NCBI GenBank assembly: GCA_963750045.1
Contig: CAVVPD010000008.1
Location: 186,001 to 250,000, forward strand
Direction of reading: 5' to 3'
Length of the DNA: 64,000 bases
Source: DASUAS01 sp963750045
Lineage (GTDB): Bacteria; Actinomycetota; Acidimicrobiia; IMCC26256; DASPTH01
Below the pieces are notes generated by a model that had not been told where the DNA came from, searched no databases, and saw only the letters and a program-made list of their open reading frames with translations. Positions 9,063 through 17,912 of the stretch are shown here, piece by piece; position 1 is the first letter of the stretch; the number at the start of each line of letters is the position of its first letter. The position numbers and the translations under genes are program-made.

Positions 9063-10475
9063 GTGGCATCGGTGCTGGTAGTCGGGGGAGGGCTCGTCGG
9101 TCAGGGAACGGCGATGCTGCTCGCCGCCGACGGTCATCGCGTCACGGTGGTCGAACGCGATCCTGCGCCGCCGCCGGCGACGGCGGACGACGCGTGGAAC
9201 GGCTGGGAGCGCCGCGGCGTCAACCAGTTCCGCATGATCCACTACTTCCTGCCGCGCTTCCGGGACATCGTCGAGCGTGAGCTGCCGCAGGTCGCCACCG
9301 CGCTCGAGGCCGATGGGGCGTTGCGGGTCAACCCGCTCCGGCTCATGCCGGCCGAGATGTCGGGGGGACTGCGCGACGGCGACGAACGGTTCGACGCGCT
9401 CACCGGCCGCCGCCCGATGGTCGAAGGCGTGGTGTCACGGGTGACGGCATCGACGCCCGGGGTCACCGTGCGGCGCGGCGTCGCGGTCCGGGGGTTGCTG
9501 ACCGCCGGCGAGGGCTCGCGGGCCCCGCACGTCACCGGCGTCCTCACCGAGGGCGGCGATGAGCTGCTCGCCGATCTCGTGGTCGACGCCGGCGGTCGTC
9601 GCTCGCCGATCGCCGGGTGGCTCGTGGCCCTCGGCGCGCGACCACCGGCCGAGGAGCGGGAGGAGTGCGGGTTCGTCTACTACGCCCGCCACTTCCGGTC
9701 CGGTGACGGGTCGCTGCCGGCGCCGTTCGGGCCTCCGCTCCAGGCGTACGACTCGGTCTCGGTGCTCACGCTGCCCGCCGACAACGGCGCGTGGGGCGTC
9801 GGCCTCATCACCAGCGCCCGGGACCCGGTGCTGCGCGCAGCCCGCGACCCTGAGCGCTGGGCGAAGGTCGTCGCGGCCTACCCGCTGGTCGCGCACTGGC
9901 TCGAGGGGGAACCGATCAGCGATGTCGCGGTCATGGCGGGGATCGAGGATCGGCACCGTACGTTCGTCGTGGACGGCGAGCCGGTGGCGACGGGAGTCGT
10001 CGCGCTCGGCGACGCCTGGGCGTGCACCAATCCGTCCGTCGGCCGCGGCGCCAGCATCGGGTTCGTCCACGCGGTCGCATTGCGCGACCTGCTGCGCGAC
10101 GCGCCGGTCGACGATCCGGTCGGGTTCGCGCGGGCATGGCACGACCAGACGATGGGGACCGTCGAACCCTTCTACCGTGACACGCTGGCGTCCGACCGCC
10201 ACCGCCTGGCCCAGATCGACGCGCAGCTGGTGGGCGAGAGCTACGAGAGCGACGACCGCAGCTGGGTGCTGGGCAACGCGCTGGCCGCCGCATCCGGGAA
10301 GGACCCGGACCTCTTCCGGGCGATGCTCGACCTCGCCTCCCTGTTCGACCACACCAACCACGTGTTCGCACGTCCCGGTCTCGCCGAACGTGCGCTCGAG
10401 CTCGGCGGCGACGCGGCGGCCGCGACGCTGCCCGGGCCGTCGCGCCAGGAGCTGCTGGCGATCCTCGACGCCTGA
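9063..10475 (+). CDS. FAD-dependent oxidoreductase/monooxygenase
   Basis: 470 residues. The N-terminal dinucleotide fold is VLVVGGGLVGQG (4-15) with VVERD at about 31-35. A second FAD contact is visible late (VVALGDAWACTNPSVGRGAS), the GD motif of group A flavin hydroxylases and geranylgeranyl-reductase-like enzymes. Start GTG at 9063 has GGAGGAG eight bases upstream. It follows the SDR in the same direction and converges with the Mct-Meh gene two bases after its stop. Substrate unknown; I did not recognise a specific hydroxylase. Confidence 0.75.
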   Translation: MASVLVVGGGLVGQGTAMLLAADGHRVTVVERDPAPPPATADDAWNGWERRGVNQFRMIHYFLPRFRDIVERELPQVATALEADGALRVNPLRLMPAEMSGGLRDGDERFDALTGRRPMVEGVVSRVTASTPGVTVRRGVAVRGLLTAGEGSRAPHVTGVLTEGGDELLADLVVDAGGRRSPIAGWLVALGARPPAEEREECGFVYYARHFRSGDGSLPAPFGPPLQAYDSVSVLTLPADNGAWGVGLITSARDPVLRAARDPERWAKVVAAYPLVAHWLEGEPISDVAVMAGIEDRHRTFVVDGEPVATGVVALGDAWACTNPSVGRGASIGFVHAVALRDLLRDAPVDDPVGFARAWHDQTMGTVEPFYRDTLASDRHRLAQIDAQLVGESYESDDRSWVLGNALAAASGKDPDLFRAMLDLASLFDHTNHVFARPGLAERALELGGDAAAATLPGPSRQELLAILDA

Positions 10476-10489
10476 GGTCAGCGCACCTC
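10474..10489. terminator. Small hairpin at convergent stop codons
   Basis: GAGGT (10474-10478) and ACCTC (10485-10489) with a six-base loop, covering the stops at 10475 and 10478. Weak alone; placed like the hairpins at three other convergent pairs. Confidence 0.3.
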
Positions 10490-12526
10490 GAGCGTCATCG
10501 CGACCGCGTGGTCGGCCCGGATCGCCGCGAGGTCCGCCCCGTCGGGTGTCGGGGTCCCGGTGATCCAGAAGGGGTGGTTGGCGAAGTGCGGGGCGCGGGC
10601 GCGATACGAGACCGAGTGGAACTCGCGATGGCTGCGGCGGCGTGCGAGCTCGGCGAGCAGGATCGCAGTGAGCGGACCGTGCACCACGAGATCGGGGTAG
10701 CCCTCGACCTTCGTCGCGTACGGATGGTCGTAGTGGATGCGGTGGGAGTTCGCGGTGACCGCGCTGAAGCGGAACAACAGCACCGGATCGGCGACGAGCT
10801 CCTCGAGCCACTCGGCTTCGGGGGCGTCGTCGCGGTCGCGGCCGGGCGGCACCACCGGCGAAGCCTCCCGGAACACCAGGTCCTGCTCCTCGTCGATGCA
10901 GACCTCGTCGTCCTGGCTGACGACGTGGCCGACGGTGACGAGCCAGAAGCGACCCGCGCCGCCGTCTTTCATGTCGACCCGGACGATGCGCGACGAGCGG
11001 GCCGCGGCGGCGCCGAGCCGCACCGGCCGTTCGACCAGGACCCGGCCGCCGACCCACATGCGTTGCGGGAAGCGCTCCATCTCGGGGCGGCGCCGGGGGT
11101 GACCGTCGAGGCCGAGCTGCGCGGTCGGCGCGGACGGGAGGAACGCAGCCCAGTGCCAGAGCAGTGGGAGCGTGCCGCCGTCGAGCACCGCGGGGTCGGC
11201 GTCGATGCACGCCGCGACACGTGCCGCGTGCTCGCCGGTCATGTCCGCGTGCGCGGACGGGGCGAACCCGGCGTCGGCGAGCGTGGGCTCGGGCGCGCTC
11301 GACGAGCCGGGCGCGACCGCGCCGGCCACGATGCCCTCGTCGTGCAGGCGGCCGACTTCGGCCGTCGACAGGCCGAGCACCGACTCGAGCACTTCGTCGG
11401 TGTGCATCCCGAGCAAAGGCGCCGGTGCGGGCGGGAGTGGGGGCGCCGTCGGGAAGCGCAACGGCGACGCCGGGGTGAGCAGCGAGCCGATGCCCGGGTG
11501 GTCGACCTCGCCGAACACCGGGTTCTGCGGCGACGCCCGCCAGTCGTCGTCGAGGAGTTGGGTGAACGTCTGGTACGGGCCCCAACAGACGCCGTGCTCG
11601 TCGAGCGCCTTGCGCACCTCGTCGAGCGTGCGGGCGTCGAACCACGGCTTGAGCAGCGCGGCGATGCCGTCGCGGGCGCGGTAGCGGTCTTCCTCCTTGC
11701 GGAAGTCGGCGTCGAACGCGCGCTCCATCGGGGGGAGGTGCTCCTCGATCCCGGTGGCACGCACGAGCGTGTGCCACTGGTTGAGGCTGATGGCGACGAC
11801 CATCACGCGCCGCCCGTCGCGGGTTGCGAAGTCACGGCCGAAGGCGCCGTACATGTCGTTCCCCAGCGGGGGCCGGTTCTCGTGGCTGACCTGCGCCTGG
11901 GCGAGGAATCCGAGGTTGGCGACCATGGTGAACGCGACGTCGGCGAGTGACAGCTTCACGAGTTGGCCCTCACCGGTGGTCCGGCGATGCCGTTCGGCCG
12001 CGAGGACCCCGATCACCGCGTTGAGCCCGGTGGCGATGTCCCACGCCGGAAGCGCGTTGTTCACCGGGAACAGCGAACCGACCGGCCCGGTGGCCGACGC
12101 GATGCCCGACGCCGCGTTGACCGTGTAGTCGACTGCGGTGGACTCGTCGGGGTTGCCCACGATGTTCAGGTAGACCAGGTCGGCCCGTCGCTCGCGCAGG
12201 CGGGCGTCCGCCAGCCAACCCGACTCGGGGAAGTTCGAGAGGAACACGCCGGCGTCGTCGCCGGGCGCGGTGATGAGCGCCGTGGCCAGCTCCCGGCCCT
12301 CGGGCTTCGAGAGGTCGATGGCGATCGAGCGCTTGCCCTTGTTGAGCCCGGCCCAGTAGAGGCTCACGCCCTCCTCGGTGACCGGCCACCGGCGGTAGTC
12401 GAGGCCTCCGCCGATGGTGTCGAACCGGATGACGTCCGCCCCCATCTGGGCGAGGGTCAAGCCCCCGAGCGGGGCCGCGACGAACGCGGAACCTTCGACC
12501 ACACGCAGACCTGAGAGCAGCTCCAT
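10478..12526 (-). CDS. Fused 2-methylfumaryl-CoA isomerase (Mct-like) and mesaconyl-C4-CoA hydratase (Meh-like)
   Basis: 682 residues. Residues 1 to about 400 are a family III CoA-transferase that resembles mesaconyl-CoA C1-C4 transferase of the 3-hydroxypropionate bicycle as I remember it: LRVVEGSAFVAAPLGGLTLA (8-27), GGGLDYRRWPVT, LNKGKRSIAIDL, NALPAWDIATG, catalytic Asp196 in GQLVKLSLAD. After an Ala/Pro/Ser linker (about 400-425), the rest is an HTD2/MaoC-type hot-dog hydratase (LPLLWHWAAFLP, MWVGGRV, NSHRIHYDHPYA, VVHGPLTAILLAELARR) like mesaconyl-C4-CoA hydratase. Known reactions: mesaconyl-C1-CoA to mesaconyl-C4-CoA, then hydration to citramalyl-CoA. The lyase that would follow is not in the window. 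ATG 12526 lies seven bases after TATCGT; GTG 12535 is an alternative. Function assigned by remembered similarity, not by search. Confidence 0.75.
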   Translation of the reverse strand: MELLSGLRVVEGSAFVAAPLGGLTLAQMGADVIRFDTIGGGLDYRRWPVTEEGVSLYWAGLNKGKRSIAIDLSKPEGRELATALITAPGDDAGVFLSNFPESGWLADARLRERRADLVYLNIVGNPDESTAVDYTVNAASGIASATGPVGSLFPVNNALPAWDIATGLNAVIGVLAAERHRRTTGEGQLVKLSLADVAFTMVANLGFLAQAQVSHENRPPLGNDMYGAFGRDFATRDGRRVMVVAISLNQWHTLVRATGIEEHLPPMERAFDADFRKEEDRYRARDGIAALLKPWFDARTLDEVRKALDEHGVCWGPYQTFTQLLDDDWRASPQNPVFGEVDHPGIGSLLTPASPLRFPTAPPLPPAPAPLLGMHTDEVLESVLGLSTAEVGRLHDEGIVAGAVAPGSSSAPEPTLADAGFAPSAHADMTGEHAARVAACIDADPAVLDGGTLPLLWHWAAFLPSAPTAQLGLDGHPRRRPEMERFPQRMWVGGRVLVERPVRLGAAAARSSRIVRVDMKDGGAGRFWLVTVGHVVSQDDEVCIDEEQDLVFREASPVVPPGRDRDDAPEAEWLEELVADPVLLFRFSAVTANSHRIHYDHPYATKVEGYPDLVVHGPLTAILLAELARRRSHREFHSVSYRARAPHFANHPFWITGTPTPDGADLAAIRADHAVAMTLEVR

Positions 12527-12533
12527 CTCCCAC

Positions 12534-12539
12534 ACGATA
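12534..12539 (-). promoter_or_regulatory. Putative -10 box (TATCGT) for Mct-Meh gene
   Basis: Seven bases before ATG 12526 on the minus strand, giving a leaderless transcript. It overlaps the -10 box of the divergent EthD-like gene by two bases. Confidence 0.5.
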
Positions 12540-12543
12540 CGGT
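12538..12543 (+). promoter_or_regulatory. Putative -10 box (TACGGT) for EthD-like gene
   Basis: Nine bases before ATG 12553. Overlaps the opposite-strand box at 12534-12539, so the two promoters may exclude each other. Confidence 0.45.
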
Positions 12544-12552
12544 GCTCGGGGA

Positions 12553-13113
12553 ATGGACAAGCTGGTCTTCCTCTTCCATCGCAAGGACGGCCTCACACGT
12601 GAGGAGTTCTTCGCCCACTACCTCGATGTCCACGCGTCACTGGGCCTGCGGCTCACGCAGACCATGGCCGGCTACAGCGTGAACCTGGTCGACACCGAAG
12701 GCGATGACGCGCCCGACGCGATCACCGAGATCTGGACCGCGTCGATGGCCGACTTCTTCGACCCGGCCAAGTCGTTCGCCTCACCCGAGGCCGCCGCCGA
12801 GCTCATGGCCGACCACGACTCGTTCATCGGCCCGTACGACACCTACGCGGTCGAGGAGCGCCTCGTGCGGGAGAGCGGCATCACCCCGGCGGTCAAGCGG
12901 ATGGCGTGTTACCTCGCGGGAGAGGCCGTGCCGGAGCCGCGACCCGACGCCACCGATGTCGTCGAACACCGGGTGATGCAGGCGCTCAATCCCGACGCGC
13001 CGCCCTACGCTACGATCGTGTCGACGTGGGCGCGGACGATCGATGCGCTCGGACCGCCGACCGGCGTCGCGTTCTCCGTGCGTGAGTACCGAAAGCTGTT
13101 GCCGCCTCCCTGA
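12553..13113 (+). CDS. EthD-like dimeric alpha/beta-barrel protein
   Basis: 186 residues. The N-terminal pattern VFLFHRKDGLTREEFFAHYL followed by VH at about 26 is the EthD-domain signature (R-X2-G-(L/M)-(S/T)-X-E-X-F-X2-(H/Y)W/Y). A second, weaker repeat starts near KRMACYLAGEAV at about 115. EthD-domain proteins are ferredoxin-like alpha/beta-barrel dimers found with P450 or CoA-pathway clusters; their chemistry is poorly known. Divergent from the Mct-Meh gene with only 26 bases between starts. Confidence 0.75.
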   Translation: MDKLVFLFHRKDGLTREEFFAHYLDVHASLGLRLTQTMAGYSVNLVDTEGDDAPDAITEIWTASMADFFDPAKSFASPEAAAELMADHDSFIGPYDTYAVEERLVRESGITPAVKRMACYLAGEAVPEPRPDATDVVEHRVMQALNPDAPPYATIVSTWARTIDALGPPTGVAFSVREYRKLLPPP

Positions 13114-13142
13114 ATCCGGACGGTCGCGCGGACGCGCACGCG

Positions 13143-13148
13143 TAGCAT
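13143..13148 (+). promoter_or_regulatory. Putative -10 box (TAGCAT) for exporter genes
   Basis: Seven bases before the GTG at 13156, giving a leaderless start for the DrrA-like ATPase; the in-frame ATG at 13147 lies inside the box. Confidence 0.5.
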
Positions 13149-13155
13149 GCTCGCC

Positions 13156-14114
<959 letters not shown>

Positions 14115-14118
<4 letters not shown>

Positions 14119-14915
14119 CGGCAGTGGCGGTCCGGCCCCGGACGAATCGCGCCCACGTGGTCGGCGATGCGCGCACGATGGCGTGGCGCAACTTGCTGAA
14201 CATCCGCCGGAACCCGCAGCTGCTGGTGTTCGCCACCATCCAGCCCGTGATCTTCGTCGTGATGTTCCGCTACGTGTTCGGTGGTGCAATCCAGGGGAGC
14301 CTTCCGCCGGGGCAGACGTACGTGAACTACCTCATGCCCGGAATCTTCGTGCAGACCATCGTGTTCGGCGCGCTCACCACCGGCGTCGGGCTCGCCGACG
14401 ACCTGAACAAGGGACTCATCGACCGGTTCCGGTCGTTGCCGATGGCGCGCTCGGCGGTGCTCGTCGGTCGCACCCTGGCCGACCTGGTCCGCAACTTCTT
14501 CGTGGTGATTCTCATGTGCGTGGTGGGGTTCATCGTCGGGTGGACGATCGGGACCGACCTCCTCGGCCTCCTCGGCGCCCTCGGGATCATCATCGCGTTC
14601 TCGTACGCGCTGTCGTGGGTGTTCGCGATCGTCGGGCTGTCGGTGAAGGACGCCGAGACCGCGCAGGCCGTGTCGTTCCCGATCATGGCCCCACTCGTGT
14701 TCGCCTCGTCGGCGTTCGTGCCGGTCGCCACCATGCCGTCGTGGTTGCAGGGCTGGGCCGAGCACCAGCCGGTGTCGGTCGTCGTCAACGCGGCGCGTGT
14801 GCTCACCATCGGGGGCCCCGCGGCGCACGACGTGCTCGCGGCGGTCGCGTGGATCGTCGGCATCGTGGCGGTGTGCGCGCCGATCGCCGTGCACCGCTAC
14901 CGCAAGGTCACCTGA
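14115..14915 (+). CDS. ABC-2 type exporter permease, DrrB type
   Basis: 266 residues with six hydrophobic spans. The ABC-2 permease features are present: an N-terminal amphipathic stretch MAWRNLLNIRRNP before TM1, then QPVIFVVMFRYVFGGAI, and FLSSAFVP-like FASSAFVPVATMP before the last spans. ATG at 14115 overlaps the ATPase stop (ATGA), so the two are co-translated and should form one transporter. The gene ends at a strong hairpin shared with the convergent operon. Confidence 0.9.
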
Positions 14916-14939
14916 CCTCCCGGATCGGAGCGGGTCAGG
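14911..14939. terminator. Bidirectional hairpin terminator between convergent operons
   Basis: CCTGACC (14911-14917) and GGTCAGG (14933-14939) form a seven-base stem, with further CCCG/CGGG pairing possible inside the loop. It lies across the stops of the exporter permease (14915) and the minus-strand operon (14935). Confidence 0.55.
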
Positions 14940-15645
14940 AGAGAGGCGACCAACGCGCGGTGCGGAGCAGCCGGCTCTTCCACTGGTCGCGGAATGCCAG
15001 GGCGTCGTACATGTACGTGCCGGGCAACCGCCGCTCGACCGGGAGGTCGGTCGTGATCAGGTGCGCAACCGTCTCCGGATCCGGGATGTACTGCCAGAGG
15101 ATCGCCTCGCGCCGCAGGTGCGAGCCGTGGGCGATCTGGAAGCACGCCTGGATGTCGATCGGGATGGCGCGCATGTCGTCGGCGTAGGCGAGGAGCGGTC
15201 GGCGGTAGATGTCGTCCCACGCCTGGATGTACTCGTCCAGTGACGACGTCGGCCAGCCGGTGTCCTCCATGAAGAGGTGCAGCTCGTGTTCGCGTCCGTC
15301 GGTGGGCACGGTGGCGAAGTCGACCTCCTGGATCGGTGACCAGTGCACCGGGAGGAGCGTCTTGGCGGTGACGTCGTGGCGGTACGAGTCGACCTCGCGT
15401 GACCAGTCGCGCAGGTCCCCGGTCTGGATCCGCCGGGCCAGGCGTTCCCACGCGTCGCCGTCGCGCACGCCGGTGATGGTGACCACGTTGTAGGACGCGC
15501 CGCTGCCGTGGGCGTGGTTCATGTACCAGAGCAGGCGGGCGTCGTCACCTTCCGCGAGCATCGGCATCCAGCCCTCGCGGTAGGCGGTCTCGAACTCGTC
15601 TTCCTTGGCCCCCGCGACCTCGTGCACCTCGTGCACGAACAGCAT
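14935..15645 (-). CDS. NIPSNAP/EthD-like alpha/beta-barrel protein, tandem copy 2
   Basis: 236 residues, clearly paralogous to the gene directly upstream: both begin MLF(V/L)HE(V/T)H, share GWMP(M/T)LA(E/A)GDDARLLWY, GSG..Y.VVTIT, and LARRIQ.GDL.DW, and end with a second similar half. The pattern suggests a two-repeat ferredoxin-like fold of the NIPSNAP/EthD type, which I assign at fold level only. Start ATG at 15645 shares its A with the stop of the upstream copy (TGATG). Last gene of the minus-strand operon that starts at the P450 or further upstream. No catalytic residues can be named. Confidence 0.65.
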   Translation of the reverse strand: MLFVHEVHEVAGAKEDEFETAYREGWMPMLAEGDDARLLWYMNHAHGSGASYNVVTITGVRDGDAWERLARRIQTGDLRDWSREVDSYRHDVTAKTLLPVHWSPIQEVDFATVPTDGREHELHLFMEDTGWPTSSLDEYIQAWDDIYRRPLLAYADDMRAIPIDIQACFQIAHGSHLRREAILWQYIPDPETVAHLITTDLPVERRLPGTYMYDALAFRDQWKSRLLRTARWSPLS

Positions 15646-16367
15646 CACGCGACCGCCGCGGGGAATGGCGACCACGTCGTGGTGCGGAGCAGCTTGCTCT
15701 CCCACCGGTCGCGGAGCTGCAAGGCGTCGTGCATCCAGGTGCCCGGGGCGCGCATCTCGGCGGGGATGTCGGTGGTGAGCAGGCCGAGCAGACGATCGGG
15801 GTCGAGGATCCGCTGCATGAGCGTGACCTCCCGTTTCCGGTGGGACCCGAACGCGGGCTGGAACCCGGCTTCGATCTCGAGGAACGGCGGTGCGCCAGAG
15901 TCGCGGTGCTGGAGGGAATTCGCGTAGATGCTGCCCGATGCGTCGATGTAGTCGAGGAGCTTGCCCTCGAACGGCCACATGGTGTCCTCCATGTACATGC
16001 CCGGCTCGTGGGCGGCGCCGTCGGTCGGCACCGACGCGAGGTCGATGTCGGCGAGCGGCGACCACGGCAGGGAGAGGAGGATCTTCCCGGCGACGTCGTG
16101 GCGGAACGTGTCGAGCTCGCGCATCCAGTCCTGCAGGTCACCGCACTGGATGCGCCGGGCCAGGCGTTCCCATGCCGCGCCGTCGCGCACCGCGGTGATG
16201 GTGACCACCTGGTAGGACCAGCCGCTGCCGTGGGCGAGGTTCAGGTACCAGAGCAGCCGGGCGTCGTCGCCCGCCGCGAGCGTCGGCATCCAGCCGTCGT
16301 GGAACGCAGCCTCGAAGTCGTCTTCGTGGTACCCGGCGACGCGGTGGGTCTCGTGGAGGAAGAGCAC
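15645..16367 (-). CDS. NIPSNAP/EthD-like alpha/beta-barrel protein, tandem copy 1
   Basis: 240 residues, paralogue of the next gene (blocks listed there). Starts at GTG 16367, two bases after the stop of the small monooxygenase-like gene. Specific differences: Pro-rich middle VPTDGAAHEPGMYMEDTMW and the C-terminal FPAAVA tail. The duplication is old, since the proteins are only about half identical by eye. A role as a binding or isomerising partner for a hydrophobic CoA intermediate is a guess from context. Confidence 0.65.
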   Translation of the reverse strand: MLFLHETHRVAGYHEDDFEAAFHDGWMPTLAAGDDARLLWYLNLAHGSGWSYQVVTITAVRDGAAWERLARRIQCGDLQDWMRELDTFRHDVAGKILLSLPWSPLADIDLASVPTDGAAHEPGMYMEDTMWPFEGKLLDYIDASGSIYANSLQHRDSGAPPFLEIEAGFQPAFGSHRKREVTLMQRILDPDRLLGLLTTDIPAEMRAPGTWMHDALQLRDRWESKLLRTTTWSPFPAAVA

Positions 16368-16369
16368 GG

Positions 16370-16687
16370 CTAGGCCTCCGGCCGAGTCCAGGTGCGGCGC
16401 CGCTGCAGCCCGCAGACCGCGACGTCGTAGTGGCTGTAGAAGCGTTCGCGACCGCGGGCCTGCGCGTCTCGATGTCGTGGGTCGTCGCGCCAGGCCGCCT
16501 CGGCCTCGGTCGAGGCGAAGGTCACCAGCGCCAGGCGCTCGCCGTCCTCGGCGAAGAACATCTTGAACTCGACGAAGCCGGGAAAGGTCGCGGCCCGGGC
16601 TTCGAGATCGTCGGCGAGACGCCCGTAGTCGTCGGGCGCGTCGTCACGCAGCCGTGACCGGAACACCGTGATGCTCTGTTCGTCCAT
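16370..16687 (-). CDS. ABM-type (antibiotic biosynthesis monooxygenase-like) small protein
   Basis: 105 residues fitting the single-domain dimeric alpha/beta-barrel: beta strand ITVFRSRL, helix YGRLADDLEARAATFPGFVEFKMF (split: YGRLADDLEAR and FPGFVEFKMFFAEDGERLALVTF), then WRDDPRHRDAQARGRERFYSHYDV. The F-PGF-E-K and W-X3-H arrangement is typical of ABM-domain proteins (cofactor-free monooxygenases, haem degraders, isomerases). It lies in the operon between CoA-transferase B and the two NIPSNAP-like genes, four bases after the former. Which activity it has is unknown. Confidence 0.75.
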   Translation of the reverse strand: MDEQSITVFRSRLRDDAPDDYGRLADDLEARAATFPGFVEFKMFFAEDGERLALVTFASTEAEAAWRDDPRHRDAQARGRERFYSHYDVAVCGLQRRRTWTRPEA

Positions 16688-16691
16688 GCGG

Positions 16692-17912
16692 TCAGCTCCC
16701 GAGGATCTCGCCGTCGTGCTCGCCGACGTGTGGTGCGCGCCGCGAGATGCGCCACGGCGACGCCGACATCAGGAACGGCGCGCCCGCGTACCGGATCGTG
16801 CGGCCGAGCTCTTCGTGTTCGACCTCCACCTGGAAGCCGCGGGCCACGAAGTGCTCCGATTCGAACGCCTCCTCCGGTGACGCGACCACCCCGCAGGCGA
16901 GCCCACGGGTCTGACCACCCACGAAGAATTCCTCCGCGGTGATCCGTTCGGCGATGAAGCACAGCGCCTCGCGACCCGCGCCGAAGATCTCGGACGCGAC
17001 CGCGTCGCTGGTGATCTCGGCCATGGTGACGCCGCCCCGATCGACGGCCAGATCGAGCAGCACGATGTCGGGGAACTCGTCGCGCAGCCCGAGACCCACC
17101 AGCCAGTCGACGAGAGCCTCGAAGTCGCGTTGGCTGCGTGGGGGGAAGCCGGTCGTGACGTAGCGACCGTCGGCGCACAGCATCTGGCTGGGCATGGTGA
17201 TCACGGGCAGCGCGTGGCGGCCGGTCTGGCGCTGCACCGTGCTCCGGGCCACCAGCCACTCGTAGCTCCCGGATTCGGTGGTGACGTTGGCCGCCGCGTG
17301 CATGCTCACGTCGACGTGCTGACCGCGGCCGGACACCTCACGCGCCAACAACGCGGTCAACGCGGCCATGACCGCGAACGTGCTCCCGACGTGGAAGGCC
17401 TGGTTGCCGCCACCGCGGACGGGAGGCACGGAGTGGTCGTCGTATCCGCAGCTCCAGACCGGACCGCCACCGGCGAGCAGGGTCAGGTCGGTCGCCGGCT
17501 CGCGGGCGCGCGTGCCCGTACGGCCGAAGGGGGTCACCGACACCCAGACGAGTGCCTCGTGACCGGCCCGCAGGTCGGGATGATCGAGTCCGCGCGCCGC
17601 CAGCGCGCCGGGCGCCTCGCCCTCGAGCACGAGGTCGGCCGCGGCCACCAGCGTGCGGAGCTGCTCGGCGCCGGCGGGGGAGTCGAGGTCGAGCACCACC
17701 CCACGCTTCGACGTGTTGTAGTGCCACCACCAGAGGCTGCGCTCGGGGTCGGCGACATCGTCAGCGAACGGCCCGTAGCCGCGGCTGGGGTGTCCGCCCG
17801 GGGGCTCGACCACGACGACGTCGGCCCCGAGGTCACCGAGCTGCTTACCCGCGAACGCGGCGTGCTCACTGGCCAGCTCGACGACCCGGATCCCCTCCAG
17901 CGGCCCGCTCAC
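16692..17912 (-). CDS. Family III CoA-transferase, subunit B-like (lacks catalytic Asp)
   Basis: 406 residues of the CaiB/BaiF family: GIRVVELASEHAAFAGKQLG at 7-26, DLGADVVVVEPPGG, and NTSKRGVVLDLDSP at 66-79. The family normally places its catalytic Asp nine residues after the Gly of GQ.VDVS; here the alignment gives GQHVDVSMHA, so Ala206 stands in its place. GTG at 17912 overlaps the stop of the preceding CoA-transferase (GTGA), as in heteromeric pairs such as benzylsuccinate CoA-transferase BbsEF. I infer that it is the structural partner of subunit A, transferring CoA to a carboxylic acid substrate; the acid is unknown. Confidence 0.8.
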   Translation of the reverse strand: MSGPLEGIRVVELASEHAAFAGKQLGDLGADVVVVEPPGGHPSRGYGPFADDVADPERSLWWWHYNTSKRGVVLDLDSPAGAEQLRTLVAAADLVLEGEAPGALAARGLDHPDLRAGHEALVWVSVTPFGRTGTRAREPATDLTLLAGGGPVWSCGYDDHSVPPVRGGGNQAFHVGSTFAVMAALTALLAREVSGRGQHVDVSMHAAANVTTESGSYEWLVARSTVQRQTGRHALPVITMPSQMLCADGRYVTTGFPPRSQRDFEALVDWLVGLGLRDEFPDIVLLDLAVDRGGVTMAEITSDAVASEIFGAGREALCFIAERITAEEFFVGGQTRGLACGVVASPEEAFESEHFVARGFQVEVEHEELGRTIRYAGAPFLMSASPWRISRRAPHVGEHDGEILGS

